Source of the DNA: Paraburkholderia sp. BL25I1N1
Lineage (GTDB): Bacteria > Pseudomonadota > Gammaproteobacteria > Burkholderiales > Burkholderiaceae
Direction of reading: 5' to 3'
NCBI RefSeq assembly: GCF_003002025.1
Contig: NZ_PVZB01000025.1
Span: 1 to 64,000 of the forward strand
Length of the DNA stretch: 64,000 nucleotides
The stretch's first letter is position 1, and each line of letters opens with the position of its first letter. Below the pieces are notes generated by a model that saw only the letters and a list, made by a program, of their open reading frames with translations, was not told the origin of the DNA and searched no databases. Positions 56,050 through 64,000 of this stretch are shown piece after piece. A program made the translations under genes and the position numbers.

Positions 56050-57165
56050 TTAGGCCCGCCACTGCAAACACTGCTGCCTGACGGCTTCATGCAGAGACTT
56101 TTCCCGTTCGACGACACCGCGTAACCAGGTTGCATCATTCACCTGACCGCGAGCGATCGCGCCGATCTCGGCAAGCGCATTGCCCGAACCCAACGCTTCG
56201 GCGTGCGGAGCAATCAGATCCAATGTTTCGAGGATGTCTTCGGAAATCGTCTTGCGCTCGCCCGTTTGCGGATTGATGCAGGTGCCGGCCAGGCCGAAGC
56301 GGCATGCTTCGAAACGATTGAACGTGTAGACCAGGTAATCGTCTTCTTGCGGCGTGATCGGTTTGTCGAGCAGCAGATGCCGGGCAAGCGTCTGGATGTA
56401 GCAGGCAATCGCCGCCGCGCGATCCACGGACAACGGCGTGTCCATCACACGAACTTCGATCGTGCCGAAACCCGGCTTCGGCCGGATGTCCCAGTAGAAA
56501 TCTTTCATGCTGTTGACGACGCCGGTGTGGACCATCTTCGAGAAATATTCCTCGAAACTGTCCCACGTCAGGACGAACGGCGCGCGGCCCGACAGCGGGA
56601 ACGCGAACACGGAATTCAGTCGTGCCGAATGAAAACCGGTATCGACACCCTGCACGAACGGCGACGACGCGGACAACGCAATGAAATGCGGAATGAAGCG
56701 CGACATGGAATGCAGCAGATAGAGCGCACTGTTCGGATCCGGGCAGCCGATATGCACGTGCTGGCCGAACACCGTGAATTGCTTGGCAAGATAGCCGTAC
56801 AACTCGGAGAGATACTGAAAACGCGGCGTATCGACGATCTGCCGCTCGCTCCATTGCTGGAACGCATGCGTGCCGCCGCCGCACAAACCGACGTTCAGAT
56901 GATCCGCCGCGGAAACCAGCGTGTCGCGAATCTTGCGCAAGTCGGCGACGGCCTGCTCGTGCGTCGTGCAAATGCCGGTCGACAACTCGATCATGCTTTC
57001 GGTGATTTCCGGCGTGATGTTGCCGGGGATCTTTTCGTCCTTGATGAGGCGCAGCAGATCCGAGCCGGCTTTGGTCAGATCATAGTCATGCGTATTGACG
57101 ATCTGCATCTCGAGTTCGACACCGAAGGTGAACGGTTTCGAATCGATGAAGGGTTCGAGTGACAT
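56050..57165 (-). CDS. ybdK: YbdK family carboxylate-amine ligase (glutamate-cysteine ligase type 2)
   Basis: 371 aa. PFTFGVELEMQIVN is the ATP/Mg site, GQHVHIGCPD and KPGFGTIEVRVMDTP are family motifs (GCS2). E. coli YbdK has weak gamma-glutamylcysteine ligase activity; whether this one makes glutathione precursor or another ligation product is not known. It is single and followed by its own terminator. Confidence 0.92.
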   Translation of the reverse strand: MSLEPFIDSKPFTFGVELEMQIVNTHDYDLTKAGSDLLRLIKDEKIPGNITPEITESMIELSTGICTTHEQAVADLRKIRDTLVSAADHLNVGLCGGGTHAFQQWSERQIVDTPRFQYLSELYGYLAKQFTVFGQHVHIGCPDPNSALYLLHSMSRFIPHFIALSASSPFVQGVDTGFHSARLNSVFAFPLSGRAPFVLTWDSFEEYFSKMVHTGVVNSMKDFYWDIRPKPGFGTIEVRVMDTPLSVDRAAAIACYIQTLARHLLLDKPITPQEDDYLVYTFNRFEACRFGLAGTCINPQTGERKTISEDILETLDLIAPHAEALGSGNALAEIGAIARGQVNDATWLRGVVEREKSLHEAVRQQCLQWRA

Positions 57166-57295
57166 GGCGTCCCCTGAGTCAGGTCGGCCGGGCGTGCGTC
57201 ACATGCCCGGCCGTTTTTGAATCGAATATAAGTTGCAAAAAGCGTATGAAACATCGGGCTTCGAGCAGCACAACGCGCTCTTTGCCTCGCGCTTG

Positions 57296-58498
57296 CTATT
57301 CGCGCCGTTCAGCGACCAACGCCAGGCTGCGATAGACGAGCCACGGCCCGAGAATTTGCAGCACGAAAATGGAACACATCACGATCGCGCGCAGTTGCGG
57401 ATCGAAATTCGGATACAGGTTGTAGGTGTCGTCGACCAGCAGATACGCGAGCGCCGACATCGGCGATAAGGACAGACCGAGCGCCATCCCCTGCTTCCAG
57501 TTCAAGCCGCTCGGCTTGGCGAACGCCAGCACGCCCACCAGTTTCGCCACGAGGCGCGCAACAATCAGACCCAGCGCCGCGACGCCGCCGAGCGCGATGT
57601 CTTTCCATTCGAACGAAGTCAGCGTCAGCACGAACAGAATCACGGTCAGCAACCAGCCGGCCGTGCCGAAGTGCTCCGGCCACAACTGCGGACGCGCTTC
57701 ATGATTTTTCACGATGATGCCCGCGGCCAGCAACGCAAGAATGGTCGACAGCTTGAACAGATGCGCGACCGCGATGGCCAGCAGCACCAAGCCGAACAGC
57801 GCGACGAACGAGTGCTCGTCCTGCATGTTCAACCGTCGATAAAAGAATGTGCAGGTACGCGCGAGCAGATACGCGAGCACGAGCGAGCCGACCAGCAGAT
57901 AAAGGGGCTGCAGGATGGTTGCGAATACGTTGCCGTACATCTCCTGATGCAGCCAGCTCGATACGAGCTTCTCGATCACCACGGCATACATGCTGTTCAG
58001 CGCGGTCAAGGTCAACAGACGCTGGGTGACCTGGCCTTCCGCGCGCAATTCCGTTTTCAGCTGGATCACCATGGCCGGCGACGTCGCCATGGCGATCGCG
58101 GCGAGCACGGTTGCGACCATCAGCGGCACGTTGAGGAACAGCAAAACCGGCAAGACGAGCGCGAAAGTCAGCGTGGCTTCGGCGACGCTCGACAGAATCA
58201 GCCACGGATTCCGACGGATCCAGCGCAAATCGAGCCGGCTGCCGAGTTCGAACAGCAACAAACCGAGCGCGACATCGAGCAGCGGCCGCGCGGCGCTCGC
58301 GGAATCCGCGTCGATCACGCCCGATCCGGCCGCACCGGCAATCAGACCAATCACCGCATAACCGGAAATGCGCGGTAAACGCCACGCGCGATAGCACAGC
58401 TCACCGCACAGGCCGGCGGCGAGCAATGCGAGACCAGCCCAAAAAATGGCGTCGGGTGAAAGCGGCCAGGCTGGAAAAAATGAAAACGCCGAATTCAT
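57296..58498 (-). CDS. cation/proton antiporter (CPA2, KefB-like)
   Basis: 400 aa, 10 to 12 membrane segments. GLALLAAGLCGELCYR at the start, LLDVALGLLLFELGSRLDL and AIAMATSPAMVIQLKTEL belong to the CPA2 Na+/H+ exchanger fold, which is named from hydrophobic pattern and these segments. It lacks the KTN/RCK nucleotide-binding tail of KefB and KefC, so it is the membrane domain only. The ion (K+ or Na+) is not settled. Confidence 0.88.
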   Translation of the reverse strand: MNSAFSFFPAWPLSPDAIFWAGLALLAAGLCGELCYRAWRLPRISGYAVIGLIAGAAGSGVIDADSASAARPLLDVALGLLLFELGSRLDLRWIRRNPWLILSSVAEATLTFALVLPVLLFLNVPLMVATVLAAIAMATSPAMVIQLKTELRAEGQVTQRLLTLTALNSMYAVVIEKLVSSWLHQEMYGNVFATILQPLYLLVGSLVLAYLLARTCTFFYRRLNMQDEHSFVALFGLVLLAIAVAHLFKLSTILALLAAGIIVKNHEARPQLWPEHFGTAGWLLTVILFVLTLTSFEWKDIALGGVAALGLIVARLVAKLVGVLAFAKPSGLNWKQGMALGLSLSPMSALAYLLVDDTYNLYPNFDPQLRAIVMCSIFVLQILGPWLVYRSLALVAERRE

Positions 58499-59343
58499 CG
58501 TAATGGGTTCTCCTTAGCAGCAACGGCAGGCGACACGAACCGGCACGAACACCGGCGAGCGGGGTGGGCACATGAAGCGCTCACTGTCGCGATCGCTTCG
58601 CGTGGCCAGCGTTGCGAGTTTTTCAACGATCGGATGATCTGAATGCCCGGCAGCAGTAAGGAACCTGGCGCATTCGGGGTGCGGCCGTAGCAACCGGCAC
58701 GGTGATAGAGCGCCGTCGACTTTGAATCAGATTCTGATTGAGCGGCACCGTTCCGTTTGCTGCGTGTGCCGCTGTAGAGACAGGGCACGACGCGGAAAAG
58801 AACGGCGATTGTGCCATAGCTTTTTCAGCCTTGACCGAAAAGGCGCGAACATGCTGGCAAAACGGTAAAAACGTACGTTATCTCGCTGGCGTGAGGAAAA
58901 ACCGACCGTTTTCAGCGCGAATCCTGCCGGTCAAACGGCTAGTTTGATCGCGGCAAATGTGCTTTTCGGGACATCGCGGCGGAAGTTTTGCACGGTTCAG
59001 AAGCGGTCCGAGCTACGCCGATAAGCTCTGCCCCTGCCACGGTCTTTCTGTTTACAGGTTTACCGTATGTATACGTAGTAACAGTTAACAAGGTGCCTCG
59101 GTTTCTGTGGATAACTCCTGTTTACCGAAACGAATCATCGCTTTGCGGACGGCATAACCGGATGCACAGCATGTGCGGGAGCGGCGCGTATACAAGGGTA
59201 ACTTTTGGCGCTTTTCGACGACGGCCAAGTTACCCCGTTTACGTCCACAACGGTTCCACACCTGTTGCGCCGGTAAACCAAGCGGTTATCCACAACTTTC
59301 AGTGGATAACCGATCTGGCGAACCGGCTGGGCGGGGCCTGCGG
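58499..59343. other. 845-base intergenic region rich in DnaA boxes and GTTTAC repeats
   Basis: No gene was found. Perfect DnaA boxes TTATCCACA occur at 59106-59114 (reverse) and 59286-59294, and a one-mismatch box at 59301-59309. GTTTAC occurs at 59050, 59058, 59120, 59237 and, reversed, at 59273. The stretch 59040-59100 is AT-rich. A palindrome AATCAGA-T-TCTGATT lies at 58725-58739. Confidence 0.6.
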
Positions 59344-61314
59344 TTAACTCACCGTTCCCTGACGCAATGCGCGCAACAGGAAGCGCGCCGGGTCGATGTC
59401 TTCAGCCAGATCCCGTTCAAGCGGCCAAGGTTCGCCTTCGAGTTGCGAAGCGATCAGTTCCGCGCCGAGCGCCGCCCATACGAGGCCGCGTGAACCGTAC
59501 GCAAAGGCGCCGTAGAGGCCATCCGTCCGCGGCAGATCAAGTGGCCACGCGCCGCGCAGATGCGGGGCGTCAAGCGCAGCCTGCGCTTCGTCGGCGAGCT
59601 GGCCGATCATCGGCATGCGATCGCTGGTGACGCAGCGGAACGCGACGCGTCCCGCGAAGTCCACCGATTGAGCCCGTTCGACGACATCCCTGAACGCCGG
59701 CAGCATCTGCGCGACGCGTTCAAGGTTTTCCAGCTGGCCGTCCGCGCGCAACGATGTGTCGGGGTCGTCGAGCTCATACGTGGCGCCGGTGAGCGTGACG
59801 CCGCCCGCCAGCGGCACCGCATAACCCTCGCCGATCACCGGCATCTGAAGTGTCGGCGACATCGCTCCGGCCGGCAGCAAAGTGAGTTGACCGCGAATGC
59901 TGCGAGTCGGCGCATGCTGCAAACCAGCGATGCGCGCTGCATCGTGTGCAGTCGCGACGATGACCACCGGCGCACGCACGATGGCCTCGCCCGATGTATC
60001 GAATACGGTCCATTCACCACCGGACCGCTCGATTCGCGCGACGTCCACACCGAAGCGGCGCTCCAGTAGTGAACCCGCCGCGGCACACTGCGCGGCGCAT
60101 AGCGACGCCGGGTCGATCCAGCCACCGTGTGGAAAGAACCATCCACCGCGCGCGAGCGGCATGCCGGCGAGCCGCTGCGCTTCATATGAAGAGACGGGCG
60201 TGACGTAGTCGGACGGATAGCCGAATGCAGCGATCGCTTCTCGGATCGAGCGGGCCTCGTCGTCATCCGCGGCGATCTGCAATAGGCCCTGACCTCCGCG
60301 CAACGGCGCGTGACCGAGCCGCTCGAGCGCGGTCCAACGGCTGAGCGCGTACAGAAAGCCGGCACGCGTGACGCGCGAGGCGACGCTGTCGTCGCGCGAA
60401 ATCATGGGATGGAACACGCCGGCCGGATTACCCGATGCCTCCTGCGCGACCGAAGCGTGCCGCTCCAGCGACGTCATGCGCCAGCCGCGCGCGGCGAGCC
60501 GCTCGATCACGGCGCAGCCGGCCAGCCCCGCGCCGATCACCACCGCATGCCTTTCGTCGACTGCGAGCGGCGCCGGTGGCTCGTGACGGCGCACGCGCCA
60601 GCGCGGCGCGAAATGGCCGACCAGCATCGCCCGTTTCCAGCCGAAGCCGTCCACCTTGCGGTACTCGAAGCCGCATTGCGTCAACGCGCGCTTGATGTCG
60701 CCGGCGCTACTGTAAGTGGCGAACGTGGCGCCCTCGCCTGCCAGCCGCGCGAGCGCCTTGAAGATCATCGGAGTCCAGAGCTCGGGATTCCTTGCGGGCG
60801 CGAAGCCGTCGAGATAAAACGCATCGGCGCGCAGCCTCAAGGCCGGCAGGCGCTCCTGCGCGTCGCCGAAAACGAGCGTGAGCACCACGCGCCCTTCATC
60901 GAATTCGAGCCGATGCGTGCCGGGAACGAGCATCGGCCAGGCGTTCGCGAGCGCTTGCGCGAGAGCGGCGATCTCCGGGTCGGAAATCGTCGCTGCAATC
61001 ACCTTGCGCAAATCGCCGACGGTAAAGGGATGCTTTTCGGTCGACACGAAATGCAGCCGCTCGCACCGCGACGGGTCGGTGCGCCACGCGGCCCAGGTCA
61101 TCAGAAAATTGATGCCCATGCCGAAGCCGGTCTCCAGCACAGTGAAAATGCGACGGCCCTGCCACCGATCGGGCAGCGAATTGCCGTGCAGAAATACGTA
61201 TCGAGCCTGTTCGAGACCGCCTACGGCGCTGTGATAAATGTCGTCGTATAGCGGCGAAAAAGGTGTGCCGTTGTCGCGAAAAGCGAGGCCGGCAGGGATC
61301 AGCGGATCGGTCAT
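59344..61314 (-). CDS. mnmC: bifunctional tRNA 5-methylaminomethyl-2-thiouridine synthesis protein MnmC
   Basis: 656 aa from the ATG at 61314 (MTDPLIPAGLAF); the upstream extension is not conserved. The N-terminal SAM methyltransferase has VLETGFGMGINFLMTW and FYLDGFAPARNPELW. The C-terminal FAD oxidoreductase has VVIGAGLAGCAVIERLAARG. The oxidase removes the carboxymethyl group and the methylase adds methyl, completing mnm5s2U34 that MnmG and MnmE begin. The gene stands alone. Confidence 0.95.
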   Translation of the reverse strand: MTDPLIPAGLAFRDNGTPFSPLYDDIYHSAVGGLEQARYVFLHGNSLPDRWQGRRIFTVLETGFGMGINFLMTWAAWRTDPSRCERLHFVSTEKHPFTVGDLRKVIAATISDPEIAALAQALANAWPMLVPGTHRLEFDEGRVVLTLVFGDAQERLPALRLRADAFYLDGFAPARNPELWTPMIFKALARLAGEGATFATYSSAGDIKRALTQCGFEYRKVDGFGWKRAMLVGHFAPRWRVRRHEPPAPLAVDERHAVVIGAGLAGCAVIERLAARGWRMTSLERHASVAQEASGNPAGVFHPMISRDDSVASRVTRAGFLYALSRWTALERLGHAPLRGGQGLLQIAADDDEARSIREAIAAFGYPSDYVTPVSSYEAQRLAGMPLARGGWFFPHGGWIDPASLCAAQCAAAGSLLERRFGVDVARIERSGGEWTVFDTSGEAIVRAPVVIVATAHDAARIAGLQHAPTRSIRGQLTLLPAGAMSPTLQMPVIGEGYAVPLAGGVTLTGATYELDDPDTSLRADGQLENLERVAQMLPAFRDVVERAQSVDFAGRVAFRCVTSDRMPMIGQLADEAQAALDAPHLRGAWPLDLPRTDGLYGAFAYGSRGLVWAALGAELIASQLEGEPWPLERDLAEDIDPARFLLRALRQGTVS

Positions 61315-61808
61315 GCGCGACGGAAAATGACGCTCGGAAAAATGCCCCCGCACCTGTCGCTTCGCGCCAGGCCCCGCGAGGGAGATGAGAAAACTTGGGG
61401 CGAGCCGGCGTCTTCGCACACGCGGTCGAAGCTTGCCTTCCGCGCGCGAAGCTCGCCGGACGGCGAAAAAGACCCGCCGAACGTTGGCAAAAACCAACGC
61501 CAAGCCCCGTCCATACTAGGTTTCAGGCCTCGGTTGAAGGTTGCCGAGCGCAAAAATTGCGATTTCCTTGCGATATCGACCCCGGAACCGCGTAAATCTT
61601 CGAAACCCTTGTCCTGATTGGGTTTGCGCTGCGCTATCATAGCAAGCGCCGCGACGGGAGCGGCAGCACGGCCGACGGGCAGTCATCTGTCCGGCGCTAT
61701 TGGTCCGGAGGGGATCCGGAGCCGGCGCTGCTCGACGGCGCGGCCCGCGCACGTATAATCGGCGCGTTCGCGCTGTTCGTGTCAACCTAAACTCAGAAAG
61801 GAACCTTA
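61315..61808. other. intergenic region upstream of the HU gene
   Basis: About 490 bases. It holds the tentative HU promoter with TATAAT at 61754-61759. No other gene or repeat was seen. Confidence 0.5.
61731..61759 (+). promoter_or_regulatory. tentative promoter of the HU gene
   Basis: A perfect TATAAT (61754-61759) lies 50 bases upstream of the HU ATG. The -35 position 17 bases before it reads CTCGAC, a poor match, so the promoter relies on the -10 or an activator. Confidence 0.4.
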
Positions 61809-62087
61809 ATGAACAAACAGGAACTGATCGACGCTGTCGCAGGACAGACGGGCGCCAGCAAGGCTCAAACCGGTGAAACGCTGGACACGTTGCTTGAAGT
61901 GATCAAGAAGTCTGTGTCGAAGGGTGATGCGGTCCAGTTGATCGGCTTCGGCAGCTTCGGTTCGGGCAAGCGCGCAGCGCGTACGGGGCGTAACCCCAAG
62001 ACCGGCGAAACTATCAAGATCCCGGCCGCCAAGACCGTCAAGTTCACGGCTGGTAAGGCGTTCAAGGATGCAGTCAACAAGCGCTAA
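61809..62087 (+). CDS. hupB: HU family DNA-binding protein
   Basis: 92 aa. The HU helices (MNKQELIDAVAGQTGASKAQ) precede the beta arms and the GRNPKTGETIKIPAAKTV signature. As HU or IHF homologue it compacts and bends DNA. The start follows AAGGAACCTTA, and a terminator follows the stop by about 25 bases. IHF subunits are longer and differ here, so HU is favoured. Confidence 0.96.
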   Translation: MNKQELIDAVAGQTGASKAQTGETLDTLLEVIKKSVSKGDAVQLIGFGSFGSGKRAARTGRNPKTGETIKIPAAKTVKFTAGKAFKDAVNKR

Positions 62088-62111
62088 GCAGACTACTGCC
62101 AGGCAGTTGAC

Positions 62112-62135
62112 ACCCGCCAACGGCGGGTTTTTTTT
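62112..62135 (+). terminator. terminator of the HU gene
   Basis: ACCCGCC/GGCGGGT with a three-base loop runs into eight T. Confidence 0.88.
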
Positions 62136-62211
62136 CGCCTGCGCATTGTGGATGGGAAAGCCGCGACGGGCGTCGCGGCGCGATTGCGCCGAGCGGCGAG
62201 GACCGTTCAGT

Positions 62212-63540
62212 TCAGTCGTGACGATGCACGATCTCACCGTGGCCATGACCGTCGTGATCGTGATCGTGACCGTGATCGTGGTCATGATGATCGTGGTCGT
62301 CTTCGTCGAAGTCCCAGGCCGGGAACGGATCGGCGAACTGCTCCCACGCTTGCGGTCCCTGCGCGTATTCATCGTCGGTCAGCAGGCACGCGTCGAACTT
62401 CGCTTTCCAGACCGCGGCGTCGATGCCGACACCGATCATCACCAGTTCCTGGCGACGGTCGCCGATGCTCAGATCGTCCGGATCGCCGTACCAGTCCGCG
62501 GCGATTTCGGCGGCCAACTCGTCGTCGCCATCGGGCCACTCGCTGCGATCCTGAGCGGCCCACCACATGCCCGCCGGACCGTGCCGGCAAGCACCGCCCG
62601 CCTGCGAGAGCGAACCGGCGATATCGTTACGCGTGGCGAGCCAGAAGAAGCCCTTGCTGCGCAATACACCTTTCCACTCCTGATGCAGCAACGTCCATAG
62701 GCGTTCCGGATGAAACGGTCGGCGCGTCCGGTAAATGAAATTGCCGATGCCGAATTCGTCCGCCTCGCCGTGATGAGCATGGCCGTGCTCATGGTCATGC
62801 TCATGATTGAGCGATGTTAGCCAGCCCGGCGCGCTTGCCGCCTCGTCGAAATCGAAGCGGCCGGTGTTTAGCACCTGCTCAAGCGGCACGTCGCCAAAAC
62901 GTGCGACCACTTGCACTGCGCGCGGGTTGATCCGGCCGAGAATGCGCTGCAGGCGCGTGAGTTCGTCCGCGCTCACCAGATCGGCCTTGTTCACCACCAG
63001 CACGTCGCAGAATTCGATCTGCTCGATCAGCAACTCGACCAGCGTGCGGTCGTCTTCCTCGGTCGCGGCGATGCCGCGCTCAGCGAGCGCGTCGGCCGAA
63101 CCGTAGTCGCGCAGAAAATTGAACGCATCGACCACGGTCACCATTGTGTCGAGCCGCGCGACGTCGGCGAGCGACGCGCCTTCATCGTCGACGTAGGCGA
63201 AGGTCTCGGCGATCGGCATCGGCTCGGCCACGCCGGTCGATTCGATCAGGATCGCGTCGAAACGCTGCTCGCCGGCCAGCCGCTTGATCTCGACCCGCAG
63301 ATCGTCGCGCAGCGTGCAGCAGATGCAGCCATTCGACAGTTCGACGAGTTGCTCCTCGACGTGAGAAAGCGCGGCGGCGTCGCGCACGAGGGTCGCGTCG
63401 ATATTGACGGCGGCCAGATCGTTGACGATCACGGCCACGCGTAAACCCGCGCGATTCGCGAGGATGTGATTCAGGAGCGTGGTCTTGCCGGCGCCCAGAA
63501 AACCGGAGAGCACGGTGACGGGCAGTAGCGGCTGGTTCAT
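62212..63540 (-). CDS. COG0523 (CobW/ZigA-type) GTPase with histidine-rich segments
   Basis: 442 aa. Walker A LSGFLGAGKTTLLNHIL, the metal motif CICC (in GCICCTLRDDL), ESTGVAEP and NKADLV place it among COG0523 metallochaperone GTPases. Two His-rich stretches are seen: EHDHEHGHAHHGE at about 245-257 and a longer one at about 415-440 (DHDHHDHDHGHDHDHDGHG). Such stretches are typical of zinc chaperones of this family, and zinc is the best guess, although nickel and cobalt are possible. No Zur-type box was recognised near its start. Confidence 0.92.
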   Translation of the reverse strand: MNQPLLPVTVLSGFLGAGKTTLLNHILANRAGLRVAVIVNDLAAVNIDATLVRDAAALSHVEEQLVELSNGCICCTLRDDLRVEIKRLAGEQRFDAILIESTGVAEPMPIAETFAYVDDEGASLADVARLDTMVTVVDAFNFLRDYGSADALAERGIAATEEDDRTLVELLIEQIEFCDVLVVNKADLVSADELTRLQRILGRINPRAVQVVARFGDVPLEQVLNTGRFDFDEAASAPGWLTSLNHEHDHEHGHAHHGEADEFGIGNFIYRTRRPFHPERLWTLLHQEWKGVLRSKGFFWLATRNDIAGSLSQAGGACRHGPAGMWWAAQDRSEWPDGDDELAAEIAADWYGDPDDLSIGDRRQELVMIGVGIDAAVWKAKFDACLLTDDEYAQGPQAWEQFADPFPAWDFDEDDHDHHDHDHGHDHDHDGHGHGEIVHRHD

Positions 63541-63683
63541 CGCAGTACGGAGAAGCTAGGGGATTGGAAGGCACGCCGGGCGCGGCGCCGCATGACTGCG
63601 GACCGCAACGAGGTCGAACCTCGGCGGCGGCACGAAGCCGCATTGTGCATCAAAACGGGCGGAGTTCGCGTGATGTGGCCGGA

Positions 63684-64000
63684 TCAGCGTGCAGCCGGCA
63701 TCAGATTCCACTTGCGCAGGATCGCGGCGATCTGCTGCGCGTACTTGTCGCGCAGCGCGGGCGTTTCGGAGTGGTAGGCGCCGATGGCCTGCCAGGTGTT
63801 GCCGTACTTGTTCATCTGACGGCGCAGATGCCACGCCGCTATATAGACGTTCTTGCACGGTTCCATCAGCGTGCCTTGCGAGATGCCATACTGGGCGAGC
63901 ACGGGCAGATGGATCGAATTGATCTGCATCACGCCGTAGTCGGTCGAGCCGTTTGCATTTTTATGCGTTGCGTCGGGACGATTGTGCGACTCCTGCCACG
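63684..64000 (-). CDS. lytic transglycosylase, C-terminal part
   Basis: The frame continues past the right edge, so the start is outside. The visible part carries WQESHNRPDATHKNANGSTD, DYGVMQINSIH and AWHLRR, the SLT domain; the catalytic Glu is in QES. It resembles the small IagB or MltE-type transglycosylases that cut peptidoglycan for secretion systems or general turnover. The frame shown by an internal ATG at 63932 is only part of the gene. Confidence 0.85.
   Translation of the reverse strand, partial: WQESHNRPDATHKNANGSTDYGVMQINSIHLPVLAQYGISQGTLMEPCKNVYIAAWHLRRQMNKYGNTWQAIGAYHSETPALRDKYAQQIAAILRKWNLMPAAR

Overview
The window looks like the replication-origin-proximal part of the main chromosome of a GC-rich betaproteobacterium of the Burkholderiaceae, most likely Paraburkholderia. 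The basis is high GC, protein sequences that read as Burkholderia-type throughout, and a conserved neighbourhood: mnmG-rsmG-parA-parB followed by atpIBEFHAGDC on one strand, with two perfect parS sites (TGTTTCACGTGAAACA) nearby. Genus assignment is inference; no rRNA or tRNA gene was seen.

Layout. 1-1.1 kb: a partial gene at the edge and a two-gene unit resembling an MqsR/MqsA toxin-antitoxin pair, but with a ribbon-helix-helix-like C-terminus in the antitoxin. 1.3-6.8 kb: a branched-chain-amino-acid-type binding protein and the trifunctional PutA, whose promoter carries a perfect inverted repeat of the PutA box GTTGCA. 6.8-16.4 kb: a small membrane protein, a YeiH-type exporter, priA, hemE, a PheC-like periplasmic dehydratase, an 880-base intergenic region with a strong terminator, and an acyl-CoA synthetase. 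16.5-24.4 kb: the F1Fo ATP synthase operon with a clear sigma70 promoter and a terminator. 25.1-29.7 kb: parB, parA, rsmG, mnmG and the parS sites, one lying inside a terminator hairpin.

29.7-36.2 kb: a Liv-type ABC transporter in which the second permease and first ATPase are fused, with two paralogous binding proteins upstream. 36.7-46.3 kb: a second complete Liv-type transporter in line with a GMC alcohol dehydrogenase and a CoA-acylating aldehyde dehydrogenase, divergent from a LysR regulator; together they look like an uptake and oxidation pathway for an unidentified substrate.

46.6-55.5 kb: a CYTH protein, the phenylalanine hydroxylase system (Lrp-type regulator, phhA, phhB), a DUF3717 protein, a two-component system, a bacterial SET-domain methyltransferase, an Old Yellow Enzyme homologue, a class I glutamine amidotransferase, and a MarR regulator with a four-cysteine tail. 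56-64 kb: a YbdK-type carboxylate-amine ligase, a cation/proton antiporter, an 845-base intergenic region rich in DnaA boxes and GTTTAC repeats, mnmC, an HU gene, a COG0523 GTPase with histidine-rich segments, and a lytic transglycosylase cut by the right edge.

Most genes are ordinary housekeeping or transport genes. The least explained items are the toxin-antitoxin-like pair, the parS/terminator overlap, the DnaA-box-rich intergenic region, the MarR cysteine cluster and the SET protein.
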